Positions 1 through 9,023 of a stretch of DNA of 64,000 bases are shown here, piece after piece. Within the stretch, counting starts at the first letter, position 1. Each line of letters opens with the position of its first letter. Source of the stretch: Clostridiales bacterium (GTDB lineage Bacteria > Bacillota > Clostridia > Christensenellales > Aristaeellaceae); the NCBI GenBank assembly GCA_012523405.1, contig JAAYIN010000011.1:1-64000 (forward strand). The letters run 5' to 3'. The position numbers and the translations under genes are program-made. The notes under the pieces were generated by a model, which saw only the letters and a list, made by a program, of their open reading frames with translations, did no database searches and was not told the DNA's origin.

Positions 1-126
1 CTGTTGCAAAACAGCCGTTATCTTACAGAATAGTAGTAAATACACACAAAAATCCACCTGCGAATCAAGTAATTCGCAGGTGGATTTTGTTGCTATTGCC
101 TTTTGAAAAGACTTCTGCAACAGCCC
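1..126. mobile_element. Possible terminal end of an insertion sequence
   Basis: The stretch ends in CTGCAACAGCCCC (115-127), resembling the terminal repeats of some IS elements, and an 8-base inverted copy (CTGTTGCA) opens the window at 1-8. A strong hairpin lies between them. No transposase is visible because the window starts here, so this could also be ordinary intergenic sequence. The IS reading is a guess from pattern. Confidence 0.25.
49..88. terminator. Bidirectional hairpin terminator
   Basis: A 17-base perfect stem (49-65 with 72-88) with a short AT-rich loop, flanked by A and T runs. It lies downstream of the GH3 gene and can end that operon on the minus strand and whatever enters from the left. 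Confidence 0.75.
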
Positions 127-171
127 CATTCTTTATTGAATTTTCCACACTAGCAGTTTTGTTTTTGTGAT

Positions 172-2439
172 TTACTCATTCATCGCCTGAATCAGATCGT
201 TGAGCTGTTGCTCAGAGATCGCACCACCCGCAAAGCTTGCCATGCTACGCAATGGCAGATACCCAAGCATCGCCTGCATCATTTCATTGCTTGCAGCACC
301 CTCGGTCGGTTCCTTTGGCTCTGCATCACCTGATAGCATCTGACTCAATCCGTCGAGCATCGGTTTCAGAGCGGCGAGCGCCTTAGGACTTTGCATAATA
401 TCCATGGTAATGGAATTGCGTGTGAATACCTTCGGTACGCTCGTTGTTGAGGTTACCGTTATATCCTTTTCCAGCACGATATTACGGCTGTCGCGGCCTA
501 TCTGTATGCCAAAAACACCCGATTCCACATGCCAGTCATGCAGCTCTACATTCCAGTATGCAAACGAACGCTTTGACAACTGAAATGAAATGTTCTTGGT
601 TTCGCCTGGTGCTAGCCATACTTTTTCATAGCCTTTTAGTTCGCGAATCGGACGGAAAACCGTGCTCTCGCGATCAGCCACATAGAGTTGTACCACTTCT
701 TTACCTGCAACATGTCCCGTGTTCTTCACGTCGACAGTCACAGTGATGGTATCCGTATCCAAAATCGAATCACTGCTGACCACAAGATTACTATACTCGA
801 AATTCGTGTACGATAATCCAAAGCCGAATGGAAACAAGACCTTCATTTTCTTCTTGTCATAATAGCGATAGCCCACAAAGACGCCCTCGCTGTAAACAGC
901 GTTATCGCCTTCGCCGCCAAAGGAAAGAAAGGACGGATTGTCTTCCAGTTGAATCGGAAAAGACTCTGGCAAGCGTCCGCATGGATTCTGATCACCAAAT
1001 AACACATCCACCGTCGCGCCGCCAACAGCTTGCCCGCCAATATAACCTTCCAGCACGGCCTTTACCCTTGGTAGCCACGGCATCTCAATGGGAGAGCCGT
1101 TATAAAGCACAACCACTGTATTTGGGTTTGCTGCTGCCACGCGCTCTATTAGAAGCACTTGGTTATTCGGCAGTGACATATGTTTTCGGTCATAGCATTC
1201 AGATTCAATAACATCAGGTAAACCCGCAAATACGACAGCTACCTTCGCAGATCTTGCCGCGTTTTCAGCTTCAGCAAGTAGCACTTCATCAATAACGTCC
1301 TCTTGGATGCTATAGCCCTCAGAATAGCTGATATTATCATGACCTGCCAGCGCGTCACATGCACTCGTCACCTTAAAGCTGTTGATATGACTGCTGCCTC
1401 CGCCCTGATAGCGGGGTTGCTTAGCAAACTTGCCGATCAGCGCCACTTGATCCGTCTTTGACAAAGGCAAAATACCGTCATCATTCTTAAGTAAAACCAT
1501 GCACTCAGCAGCCATTTTGCGTGCAATCTCATGTTGTTTTTCCATGTCCCATACGGTATCCGGCTTTGCGTTGTCCAGATATCGCTGATTGATGGTTAAC
1601 ATGCGTTCCACAGCCAAATCAACTAGTGCTTCATCCAGCTCTCCAGCCTTGACAGCATCCACAATCATTCGATCTGTCGCGCCGCCTGAAGCAGGCATTT
1701 CCAAATCAAGTCCCGCTTTGATGCCTTCCACGCGATCATTCATTGCGCCCCAATCGGTCATTACATAACCATTGAATCCCCATTCTTTCCTAAGAATGTC
1801 CGTTAACAATTCACGATTGTCCGATGAAAAAACACCGTTGATTTGATTGTAGGAGCACATCACTGTCCAAGGGTCAGACTTTTTAACAGCAATCTCAAAG
1901 GGCAGCAAATAAATCTCGCGCAGTGTACGTTCATCTACCCTCGAGTCACTTGACATGCGGCGATGTTCCTGATTATTAGCTGCAAAATGCTTGATGCTCA
2001 CACCGATGTTCTTACTTTGAACTCCATTGATATAGCTTGCAGAAGCTTCGCCCGCCAAATAGGGATCCTCACTGTAATATTCAAAGTTACGTCCGCATAA
2101 TGGCGATCGTTTGACGTTAACAGCAGGACCAAGTGCGACGCTGACTTTTTCATGCTGGCACGTATCACCAAGCTCTTGACCCAGTTGATACATCAATTCT
2201 CGATCAAAGGAAGCTGCGGTCGCGCAGCCAGCGGGAAAACATACTGCTTTGATGCTGTCATTAGTACCCAAGTGATCCGCTGATTCCTCCTGTTTTCTCA
2301 GCCCATGAGGTCCATCACTGAGCATAACAGACTCAACGCCCAGCCTTTCAATCGGCTGAGTATACCAAAAGTTAAGACCGGAACATAGAGATGCTTTTTC
2401 TTGCAATGTCATTTGAGCAATCGTCTTTTTGATATCCAT
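172..2439 (-). CDS. Glycoside hydrolase family 3 beta-glycosidase
   Basis: A 755-residue protein with no signal peptide, so probably cytoplasmic. It shows the GH3 order: an N-terminal barrel with KHFAANNQEHRR near residue 150 and the nucleophile motif VMTDWG (Asp229), then the alpha/beta sandwich (ESECYDRKHMSLP near 418), then a fibronectin-III-like domain (GKEVVQLYV). A roughly 70-residue Ala/Met-rich tail follows. It would release a beta-linked glucose, xylose or related sugar from small glycosides. It is the last gene of the minus-strand operon from 11508, so its product sugar probably feeds the isomerase and kinase encoded upstream. Exact substrate cannot be read from sequence. Confidence 0.9.
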   Translation of the reverse strand: MDIKKTIAQMTLQEKASLCSGLNFWYTQPIERLGVESVMLSDGPHGLRKQEESADHLGTNDSIKAVCFPAGCATAASFDRELMYQLGQELGDTCQHEKVSVALGPAVNVKRSPLCGRNFEYYSEDPYLAGEASASYINGVQSKNIGVSIKHFAANNQEHRRMSSDSRVDERTLREIYLLPFEIAVKKSDPWTVMCSYNQINGVFSSDNRELLTDILRKEWGFNGYVMTDWGAMNDRVEGIKAGLDLEMPASGGATDRMIVDAVKAGELDEALVDLAVERMLTINQRYLDNAKPDTVWDMEKQHEIARKMAAECMVLLKNDDGILPLSKTDQVALIGKFAKQPRYQGGGSSHINSFKVTSACDALAGHDNISYSEGYSIQEDVIDEVLLAEAENAARSAKVAVVFAGLPDVIESECYDRKHMSLPNNQVLLIERVAAANPNTVVVLYNGSPIEMPWLPRVKAVLEGYIGGQAVGGATVDVLFGDQNPCGRLPESFPIQLEDNPSFLSFGGEGDNAVYSEGVFVGYRYYDKKKMKVLFPFGFGLSYTNFEYSNLVVSSDSILDTDTITVTVDVKNTGHVAGKEVVQLYVADRESTVFRPIRELKGYEKVWLAPGETKNISFQLSKRSFAYWNVELHDWHVESGVFGIQIGRDSRNIVLEKDITVTSTTSVPKVFTRNSITMDIMQSPKALAALKPMLDGLSQMLSGDAEPKEPTEGAASNEMMQAMLGYLPLRSMASFAGGAISEQQLNDLIQAMNE

Positions 2440-2512
2440 GGAATCATTCAGCTCCTTATCTAATTAAATTATCATTGTTAGGAAACAAGTGTATCGCAGC
2501 TTATCAATCCAT

Positions 2513-3928
2513 TTATTTCGCAGATGGTTGATGATAATAAATCTCCCAGCCCATGTAATTGCCCAGTGCTTCCTCAAGAATGTCAGCAACCTTTGCTTGC
2601 ACCAAAGCAACGTGATGTTCAAAACCGTTTTGGGTGATGTAGCGCATGAGATCATTCATTTGCGGGACGTGACAGACCGCTACGCCGCCAAAGGTAGGCA
2701 GCGGATCGTTGGTAAACTCGCCCTCTCCAAAATAGCACTTAATCACGCCATTGTTATCATCGGTAGAAACCTTCAAATAAGTCATGTCACTAGGACGTAC
2801 TCTGCCTTTAAGCGCACCAAAGCTAACGTCTGATCCAAGTGTTGTTGCAAGGATATCCAAGTTGGAAATGACAGGCTTTTGCTCGAATGTGCAGACAGCA
2901 TAGTTGCTGCAATGCACGTTGATGCATTTATTGGGATCGTTTTGATAATTGTTGTTCCAGTCTTGGCAAATTGCAGGGATGCCGCATGCCTTGTTTAGCG
3001 CAAGCATGCTAACCGCAGCCATGACATCTGTTTCGCATGCACTGGGCATACCTTTTTCGCTCATCATACTCATGCATAGGCACATTGCACAGCCGTAATT
3101 CGCTTCCACACTGTCCCAGCATTGAATAGCACTCGCATCACATTGATGGTCTCGCATCCAGTTCTCAATTGCAATGCATAGCTTCGCCTGCTTGACCAGT
3201 TTGCTTCTTTCAATACCCGGTGCCACATCAGCATACTGAGTGATTTCTTCAACCTTCTCCTCGATTTGCTTCTCGTCAGTCAGCGCAGCAATATCCGCTA
3301 TAATCTCGCTGAAATCCTCAGTTTCAATCGTTATGCCGCTCATTTGAAGGAGTTTTTCCGAATAACGCACGGTACGAAAAGGCATAACACGCGCGCCAAT
3401 CTGTGCAATGCGGGCTGTACGCATCGATTTGACCACTGCGCAAATTTTTGAAAAGCGCTCGACATCCGCCTCAAATTCCGGTCCATCAACAGGGCATGTA
3501 TGCCTAGCGGTTAATGTGTACTTAATGCCATATTGATATAAACTATTACAAAGCGATATCTTTCCGCAAAATGCATCACGGCGATTTTCCACTTGCAATT
3601 TATCAAAATCGTCATCACATGCCTGAATCAATACGGGGCAATCCAGTTTGCTTAGCTTAATAGCATCTGCAACAGCGCTCTCTTCACCGAAATTAGGCAG
3701 GCAAACAATCAGGCCGTCAATTTCATCCGAATGTGCTTTAAGAAGCGCAGCGCACTTCACTGCCTCCTCATGGGTCATCGTCTGTCCCATGAATGTATCC
3801 TCAGGCGAAAGCGTTACTGCTGTATGCCCCCATGATTCCAACGCCTTTAATAATTTTTCCCGTGCAGTTTCAACCAAATGGCTAGGAAAAAAACTTCGGT
3901 TGCTAATAATGATACCAAAATTTGCCAT
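2513..3928 (-). CDS. L-fucose/L-arabinose isomerase-family protein
   Basis: 471 residues, cytoplasmic, of the family related to L-fucose and L-arabinose isomerases, which interconvert aldoses and ketoses using Mn2+. Candidate metal ligands are in place: the ACETDV motif (Glu299, Asp301), Asp323 in QDWNNN, His339 in NVHCSNY and the EHH pair near 438. The N-terminal half is the Rossmann-like part that does not bind metal. AAGGAGG lies just upstream of the ATG. It sits between the FGGY kinase and the GH3 gene, so it probably makes the ketose that the kinase phosphorylates. Many members of this family are uncharacterised, so the sugar is unknown. Confidence 0.8.
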   Translation of the reverse strand: MANFGIIISNRSFFPSHLVETAREKLLKALESWGHTAVTLSPEDTFMGQTMTHEEAVKCAALLKAHSDEIDGLIVCLPNFGEESAVADAIKLSKLDCPVLIQACDDDFDKLQVENRRDAFCGKISLCNSLYQYGIKYTLTARHTCPVDGPEFEADVERFSKICAVVKSMRTARIAQIGARVMPFRTVRYSEKLLQMSGITIETEDFSEIIADIAALTDEKQIEEKVEEITQYADVAPGIERSKLVKQAKLCIAIENWMRDHQCDASAIQCWDSVEANYGCAMCLCMSMMSEKGMPSACETDVMAAVSMLALNKACGIPAICQDWNNNYQNDPNKCINVHCSNYAVCTFEQKPVISNLDILATTLGSDVSFGALKGRVRPSDMTYLKVSTDDNNGVIKCYFGEGEFTNDPLPTFGGVAVCHVPQMNDLMRYITQNGFEHHVALVQAKVADILEEALGNYMGWEIYYHQPSAK

Positions 3929-3973
3929 GGAGTGCCTCCTTATTTAACGTGATGATTATCACCTATTATCTTT

Positions 3974-5440
3974 TTATAGACAGCGTCCAATCGCTGTGTT
4001 CCAACCTTGCAGCAATACCTCTCGCTGCTTTGTATCCATATGAGGTGCATAGGAATTGCCGCTGCTTTCCATTGCCGAAATTCCATCCAATCGCGCGAAC
4101 AATCCGCTCGATATTCCAGCCATATAAGCTACTCCTAATGCACTAAGTTCACTTTGCTTTGCGCATATGACGCGGCAGTTCAGCAAATCCGATAAAAACT
4201 GCATGAGCAGTCCATTGTTCGCAGGGCCGCCGTCAACATGCAATTCACTTAAGCCTATACCCATGTCCTTTTTCATCGCAGCAATAATATCAACATCCTG
4301 ATATGCAATGCTTTCCAGTGCAGCACGCACAATATGTGCTTTTGTCGTGCTGCGATTCATGCCAATCAATGCCGCTCTTGAAGCCCCATTGAAATAAGGT
4401 GCACCCAATCCCGAAAATGCAGGTATCAAATACACATTTTCGGTGCTAGAAACACTTTGTGCTACCTGTTCAACAGATGCAATATCATCCACTAAACCAA
4501 GTTCATCCCTGAGCCAACAAAGTGTATCACCTGAGCTGGTCACATTGCCTTCCAGTACATAGCAGACGCTTCCATCAAAACCAAATCCAACAGATGTTGA
4601 AAGTCCGTTTTGAGAGGCGATTACCGTTTCACCAATATTCATCATCACACTGCTGCCTGTGCCAAAAGTTGCTTTTGCCATTCCAGGCAGTAAGCAGCCT
4701 TGACCAAACAATGCAGCATGGCTATCCCCCATCACCCCTGTGATCAAAATCTCGCTAGGAACATTCTTGCAAGAGGTTTTGCCAAAAGACGCATCCGAGT
4801 GTACGATTTTTGCTAAACAATCCTGCGAAATCCCAAAAAGGTCACATATGGTTTTGTCCCAGGTCAATGTATGAATATTGCATAGCTGTGTACGGCTCGC
4901 ATTGCTGACATCCGTTTGAAATACTTCACCATTGGTCAGTCGATAGATAAGATAACTGTCCACAGTTCCGATGCACAAAGTGCCATTCTTTGCCTTTGCA
5001 TTGATTGCAGGGTCGGAGTGCAAAACACTGGAGGCTTTCGCTGCTGAGTAGTATGCAGAGAGCTTGAGCCCTGTTTTTTCTTCAATCTCCAAAGCATGGC
5101 TTTCAAGCGAATGGCAGAGCGCCTCGCCGCGAATATCCTGCCACACGATGGCATTGCACACAGGCACGCCTGTTTCCCGATCCCACAGAATCGTTGTTTC
5201 GCGCTGATTGCTAATGCTCAACGCGGCAATTTCATCTGCTAACAGATCGGTTGAAACCGTTCTGATTCCCTCGCATACATTGTCCCAAATTTCTTGTGCA
5301 TCGTGCTCCACATATCCGACTTGCGGATAAAACTGTTGATGATTCTTTGAAAAGCGACGTACAATTTCGCCTTGTGCATTCACTAAAAACACTTTGCTGG
5401 CAGAAGTACTCTGATCCACGGCAATTACATAGCGTTTCAT
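3974..5440 (-). CDS. FGGY-family carbohydrate kinase, glycerol-kinase-like
   Basis: 488 residues, the normal FGGY length. The N-terminal phosphate loop (VDQSTSASK), the GDSHAALFGQG motif and the C-terminal adenosine-binding region (VDGGPANNGLL) are present. The SNQRET and IVWQD motifs are those of the glycerol kinase branch. The enzyme would transfer phosphate from ATP to a polyol or ketose. Its position beside an isomerase and a split transketolase argues for a ketose such as apulose, xylulose or ribulose rather than glycerol; the motifs argue the other way. It follows the transketolase C subunit by only 3 bases. Family assignment is firm, substrate is not. Confidence 0.85.
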   Translation of the reverse strand: MKRYVIAVDQSTSASKVFLVNAQGEIVRRFSKNHQQFYPQVGYVEHDAQEIWDNVCEGIRTVSTDLLADEIAALSISNQRETTILWDRETGVPVCNAIVWQDIRGEALCHSLESHALEIEEKTGLKLSAYYSAAKASSVLHSDPAINAKAKNGTLCIGTVDSYLIYRLTNGEVFQTDVSNASRTQLCNIHTLTWDKTICDLFGISQDCLAKIVHSDASFGKTSCKNVPSEILITGVMGDSHAALFGQGCLLPGMAKATFGTGSSVMMNIGETVIASQNGLSTSVGFGFDGSVCYVLEGNVTSSGDTLCWLRDELGLVDDIASVEQVAQSVSSTENVYLIPAFSGLGAPYFNGASRAALIGMNRSTTKAHIVRAALESIAYQDVDIIAAMKKDMGIGLSELHVDGGPANNGLLMQFLSDLLNCRVICAKQSELSALGVAYMAGISSGLFARLDGISAMESSGNSYAPHMDTKQREVLLQGWNTAIGRCL

Positions 5441-5443
5441 ATA

Positions 5444-6373
5444 TTACCTTTCAAGTCTTAGCGTCTGAGCAATCCCATCCGCAGTTAACCCATAGTGCGT
5501 GAGAACCTGAGCGCTATTTCCGTTATACAGTTTTTCGTCAGGCAGTCCCAGAATGCGCATGCGTGTAGGCCTCTTTTGCGAGAGCAATTCTGCAACTGCG
5601 CCGCCCAAGCCGCCATGAATGCTGTGTTCCTCAGCAGTTACCACAAAACCAGTTTCTGCTGCTTTGAGTATTGCTTCCTCGTCCAGCGGACGGAGTGTGT
5701 GCATATCATATACACTCACATAAAGCCCCTCTTGCGCTAAGATCGCAGCTGCTTGCAGTGCCGGATAGACCATTTCGCCGCATGCAATGATCGCAGCATC
5801 CTTGCCTTTGTTTAAGCAATTTGCTTTCCCAGGGATAAAAGGAGCATTCTCTTGGTAGATCGTTGGCACTGCGCCGCGGCCCATACGAATATATGCAGGT
5901 GCATCGGAAGCCGCCAAGTATCTCGTCATCGCTGCCATTTGCGGTGCATCCGAGGGTAAAAAGATCTCCAAGCCCGCAACTGCACGCATCAGTGCAATAT
6001 CCTGTGTTGCGTGATGTGTAGCACCTAGCGCCCCATAGCTGATGCCGCCTGAAACACCGACAATCTTCACATTCATCTGGCTATATCCCACATCCACCTT
6101 CACCTGCTCAGCTGAGCGAAGCGAATAAAAACATGCAGGACCACAGACGAATGGACGTAACCCGCCATTTGCTAAGCCTGCAGAAATACCAATGGCATTT
6201 TGCTCTGCGATTCCGCACTCAACAAATTGATTGGGAAGCTCCGCTGCAAAATCCGTAAGCGTCACGCTGCCGCGGCTATCTGTTGCCACAGCATACAGCG
6301 TTTGATCCTCTCGTGCTAATGCTAATAACATACTGGTAAAAGCGGTTCTGGCAGAATTCATGATCATGCCCAT
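5444..6373 (-). CDS. Transketolase, C-terminal subunit
   Basis: 309 residues covering the pyrimidine-binding and C-terminal domains of transketolase (FVECGIAEQNAIGISAGLA carries the catalytic Glu; HSIHGGLGGAVAE in the last domain). The gene overlaps the N-terminal subunit by 10 bases, so the two chains are probably made together and form one active enzyme. GAAGGGGG precedes the ATG; internal ATGs at residues 3 and 5 are also possible starts. Split transketolases are common in Firmicutes and archaea and are also used for apulose 4-phosphate cleavage in D-apiose breakdown. The operon position favours a dedicated catabolic role over the housekeeping pentose pathway. Confidence 0.9.
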   Translation of the reverse strand: MGMIMNSARTAFTSMLLALAREDQTLYAVATDSRGSVTLTDFAAELPNQFVECGIAEQNAIGISAGLANGGLRPFVCGPACFYSLRSAEQVKVDVGYSQMNVKIVGVSGGISYGALGATHHATQDIALMRAVAGLEIFLPSDAPQMAAMTRYLAASDAPAYIRMGRGAVPTIYQENAPFIPGKANCLNKGKDAAIIACGEMVYPALQAAAILAQEGLYVSVYDMHTLRPLDEEAILKAAETGFVVTAEEHSIHGGLGGAVAELLSQKRPTRMRILGLPDEKLYNGNSAQVLTHYGLTADGIAQTLRLER

Positions 6374-7188
6374 TCAACCCCCTTCACGCCTAGTGCTTTA
6401 TAACCTTCTTCCAGCTGCTGAGCTGTCGGAACCTTATGATGCCATTCCAATTGATTCTGTGCAAATGGCAACCCTTTTCCCTTTGTGGTATGAGCAATCA
6501 AGCAATGCGGCTTACCCTCTGCTTTCGCGCCATGAAAGTAATCCAGCAGTGCCTGCATATCATGCCCATCTACTTCGCTTACTTCCCAGCCGAACGCTTC
6601 CCACTTACTGCGGAAATTCTCAAGTCCCATTACTTGCTCTGTTGTACCACTAATTTGCAATCCATTACGGTCAACAATCGCAAAGAGATTATCAAGATGA
6701 TAATTGGCACCAGCCATTGCCGCCTCCCATACGCTGCCTTCATCCTGCTCGCCATCGCCCATGACAACAAAAGTGCGATAAGGCTTCGCTGTGCGCTTTG
6801 CTGCCAGTGCCATGCCTACACCAATTGGGAGTCCATGCCCTAATGCACCCGTGCAGACTTCTACGCCTGCAATGCTGTTATTAGGATGACCAATCAGATT
6901 GCTTCCTTCTTGCGAAAAAGTTCGCAGGTCGCTTTTTTTGATAAAGTCCAGATCGGCAAGAATGGCAAGATATCCTTCCACGCTATGACCCTTGCTCAGT
7001 AAAAACCGATCTCGCAGCGGATGATTCACTTCACTAGGCGACACATTCATAACGTCATAATAGAGCGCTGTAAGAATATCAAGCACGCTCATTGCCCCGC
7101 CAATATGACCCGCTTTGCCCCGCGCAATCATCGTAAGCACATCCGCGCGGCGTGCATTCGCAATCTCCTGTAATGCTGCTGCATTCAT
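6364..7188 (-). CDS. Transketolase, N-terminal (thiamine diphosphate) subunit
   Basis: 274 residues with the thiamine-diphosphate/Mg2+ motif GDGEQDEGSVWEA followed by DRNGLQISG, plus the substrate-phosphate histidines typical of the N-terminal transketolase domain (GKAGHIGG, LSKGHS). It overlaps its partner subunit at the 3' end and the nucleoside-hydrolase-like gene at the 5' end (ATGA overlap), which implies translational coupling across the operon. Together the pair would move a two-carbon ketol unit between phosphorylated sugars. Confidence 0.9.
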   Translation of the reverse strand: MNAAALQEIANARRADVLTMIARGKAGHIGGAMSVLDILTALYYDVMNVSPSEVNHPLRDRFLLSKGHSVEGYLAILADLDFIKKSDLRTFSQEGSNLIGHPNNSIAGVEVCTGALGHGLPIGVGMALAAKRTAKPYRTFVVMGDGEQDEGSVWEAAMAGANYHLDNLFAIVDRNGLQISGTTEQVMGLENFRSKWEAFGWEVSEVDGHDMQALLDYFHGAKAEGKPHCLIAHTTKGKGLPFAQNQLEWHHKVPTAQQLEEGYKALGVKGVEWA

Positions 7189-8114
7189 TGCGAATCACAC
7201 TCCGGGAAACATATTTTCAGTTTCGCATAAAAATCTTCCATCGTTAATCTAGCGTTGAGCGTATGGTAGACACGAATCTCGCGCGCTTGTTGTCCGTGGA
7301 TATAGCTCATATCATCTGCAAAGCGCGGCGCAGGTTTAAGTTCGAAGTTGCTGCTTTGCATTTCTTCCAGCAGCACCGTAACCGTACCCTGATCCCCTAA
7401 GCCCCAACTTTCGCCATGAGGCCAATCGCCGCCAAAATCCGCTAATTGATCGTTGTATTCCACCATTTGACGGAACAGATATTCACCAATTTTTCCATAT
7501 GGTGCAACGCGAACTTGGAGTTCTGCAAGCGAAACTGCCATCTGTTTATAAACATTTTTGGGAATCTGCCACAAGGGGATATCAGATGAAAACACCACAT
7601 TGGCAGCCTTGATATCATTCGCCAAGTTAAATTCGCCGTCTCCATGCGGCCACTCGCCGCCGCCGATCCAAACAGCTGTCAATTTTTGAGCAATCAACGG
7701 TTGCATAAGATAGGCACAAGCCAAGTCAGTAATCGCGCCTTGGAATACCACAAAAAGTGGTCTTTCATCCTCACGCATCGCTTCATCAATGATGAACTGT
7801 GCACCCTCCGATGGGCGCGGTGTCATCTCATCATCGATTGGAAGGGGCGAACCCAAGAATACAGGGTGTTTTCCCTCTAGCCCCATCAATTCCAGTATCA
7901 GATTGATTTCATCATAACTTGCTTTTGCACTGCCTTCTTTCCCATAGGACGGATTCAATGCAAAATGACCCGCAACGATGCCGCGCACATCAAATTTTTG
8001 AGTCATCAAATGATGAGCCAATGCGAATTGATCATCCGCTTCATTCTTGCAATCGGTGTGCACAATCACTCGGATTTTCTTCTTTTCAGGAACAGTAAAT
8101 GCAAACGCTTTCAT
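7185..8114 (-). CDS. Nucleoside-hydrolase-like protein
   Basis: 309 residues. The N-terminus has an aspartate cluster (HTDCKNEADDQFAL, residues about 20-33) matching the Ca2+-binding DTDxGxDDAxA motif of inosine-uridine nucleoside hydrolases, with the second residue changed, and later GGEWPHGDGEF and WGLGDQG motifs. Classic members cleave the N-glycosidic bond of ribonucleosides. Here the gene lies inside a sugar operon, directly between the importer permease and the transketolase, with no base-salvage genes nearby. It may therefore cleave a furanoside other than a nucleoside. That is inference; the family call itself is good. Confidence 0.75.
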   Translation of the reverse strand: MKAFAFTVPEKKKIRVIVHTDCKNEADDQFALAHHLMTQKFDVRGIVAGHFALNPSYGKEGSAKASYDEINLILELMGLEGKHPVFLGSPLPIDDEMTPRPSEGAQFIIDEAMREDERPLFVVFQGAITDLACAYLMQPLIAQKLTAVWIGGGEWPHGDGEFNLANDIKAANVVFSSDIPLWQIPKNVYKQMAVSLAELQVRVAPYGKIGEYLFRQMVEYNDQLADFGGDWPHGESWGLGDQGTVTVLLEEMQSSNFELKPAPRFADDMSYIHGQQAREIRVYHTLNARLTMEDFYAKLKICFPECDSQ

Positions 8115-8118
8115 AAAA

Positions 8119-9006
8119 TCATCCTTTCACCGCACCAAGCGATATACCTTTCTGATAATACTTCTGTAGGAATGGGAATATTGCGAGAACCGGAAGAATG
8201 GCAACAAACGCAATCGCCATCTGAACACCCGTTGATGGGACACGTGCCAACTCCTCCGATGCTCTGCCTGACATACTGCTGCTGCTGAGAAACTGCAGGT
8301 CTGTAACCATTTGGTTGAGCACATTCTGTATGCCGTACAAATCTCTGCGTTTGGTAATGTAGTACAGACCGTTCGTCCAGTCGTTCCAATAGGTAAGTGC
8401 TGAAAACGTACCCATTGTGACAAGAATCGGCTTGCCAAGCGGCAATGCAATGGACAGGAATGTGCGGAATTGACCTGCGCCATCAATATGTGCAGCCTCA
8501 TACAGCGCTTCGGGCACACTATTAGCAAAATACGTACGAATCAAGAGTACATTCATACCGCTGACAAGATAGGAGGGAAGAATCATGCCCCAAATCGTAT
8601 CCTTGACAACAAGATATCGCGTCCACAAAATGTAGGAGGGAACCAAGCCACCAGAAAACAGCATGGTAAAAAACACGAAAAAGGTCATTGCCTTGCGAAA
8701 TGGCATTCTCTTTTGTGCAAGCGGGTATGCCATGAGCGTGGAGAGCGCAACGTTTAGCACTGTGCCAATAGCAGTGATCAGGATCGTCATTGTATATGCA
8801 GTAAAAATCTTATTGCTGGAACGAAAGATATAGTTGAATGATTCCAGAGAAAATTCCTTCGGGAAAAACGAATAGCCATATGTCAAAAGTGTAGACTCCG
8901 AGGTAATGGATGACATAAATAGCAGCAAAAACGGCAGGATAACCAATAATGTTTCAATCAGCATCACAGTGTTTGCAAGCACTTGAAACCCTTTATTATT
9001 CTTCAT
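8119..9006 (-). CDS. Carbohydrate ABC transporter permease, LplC/MalG type
   Basis: 295 residues with six predicted membrane helices. The cytoplasmic EAA loop is visible (EALYEAAHIDGAGQFRTF), which docks with the ATPase. The first helix starts right after MKNNKGFQ. It pairs with the second permease 17 bases upstream and the binding protein at 10057. As usual for this class, no ATPase is encoded in the operon, so a shared MsmX-like ATPase elsewhere is expected. Confidence 0.9.
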   Translation of the reverse strand: MKNNKGFQVLANTVMLIETLLVILPFLLLFMSSITSESTLLTYGYSFFPKEFSLESFNYIFRSSNKIFTAYTMTILITAIGTVLNVALSTLMAYPLAQKRMPFRKAMTFFVFFTMLFSGGLVPSYILWTRYLVVKDTIWGMILPSYLVSGMNVLLIRTYFANSVPEALYEAAHIDGAGQFRTFLSIALPLGKPILVTMGTFSALTYWNDWTNGLYYITKRRDLYGIQNVLNQMVTDLQFLSSSSMSGRASEELARVPSTGVQMAIAFVAILPVLAIFPFLQKYYQKGISLGAVKG

Positions 9007-9023
9007 ATTGAAATCCTCCCTTC

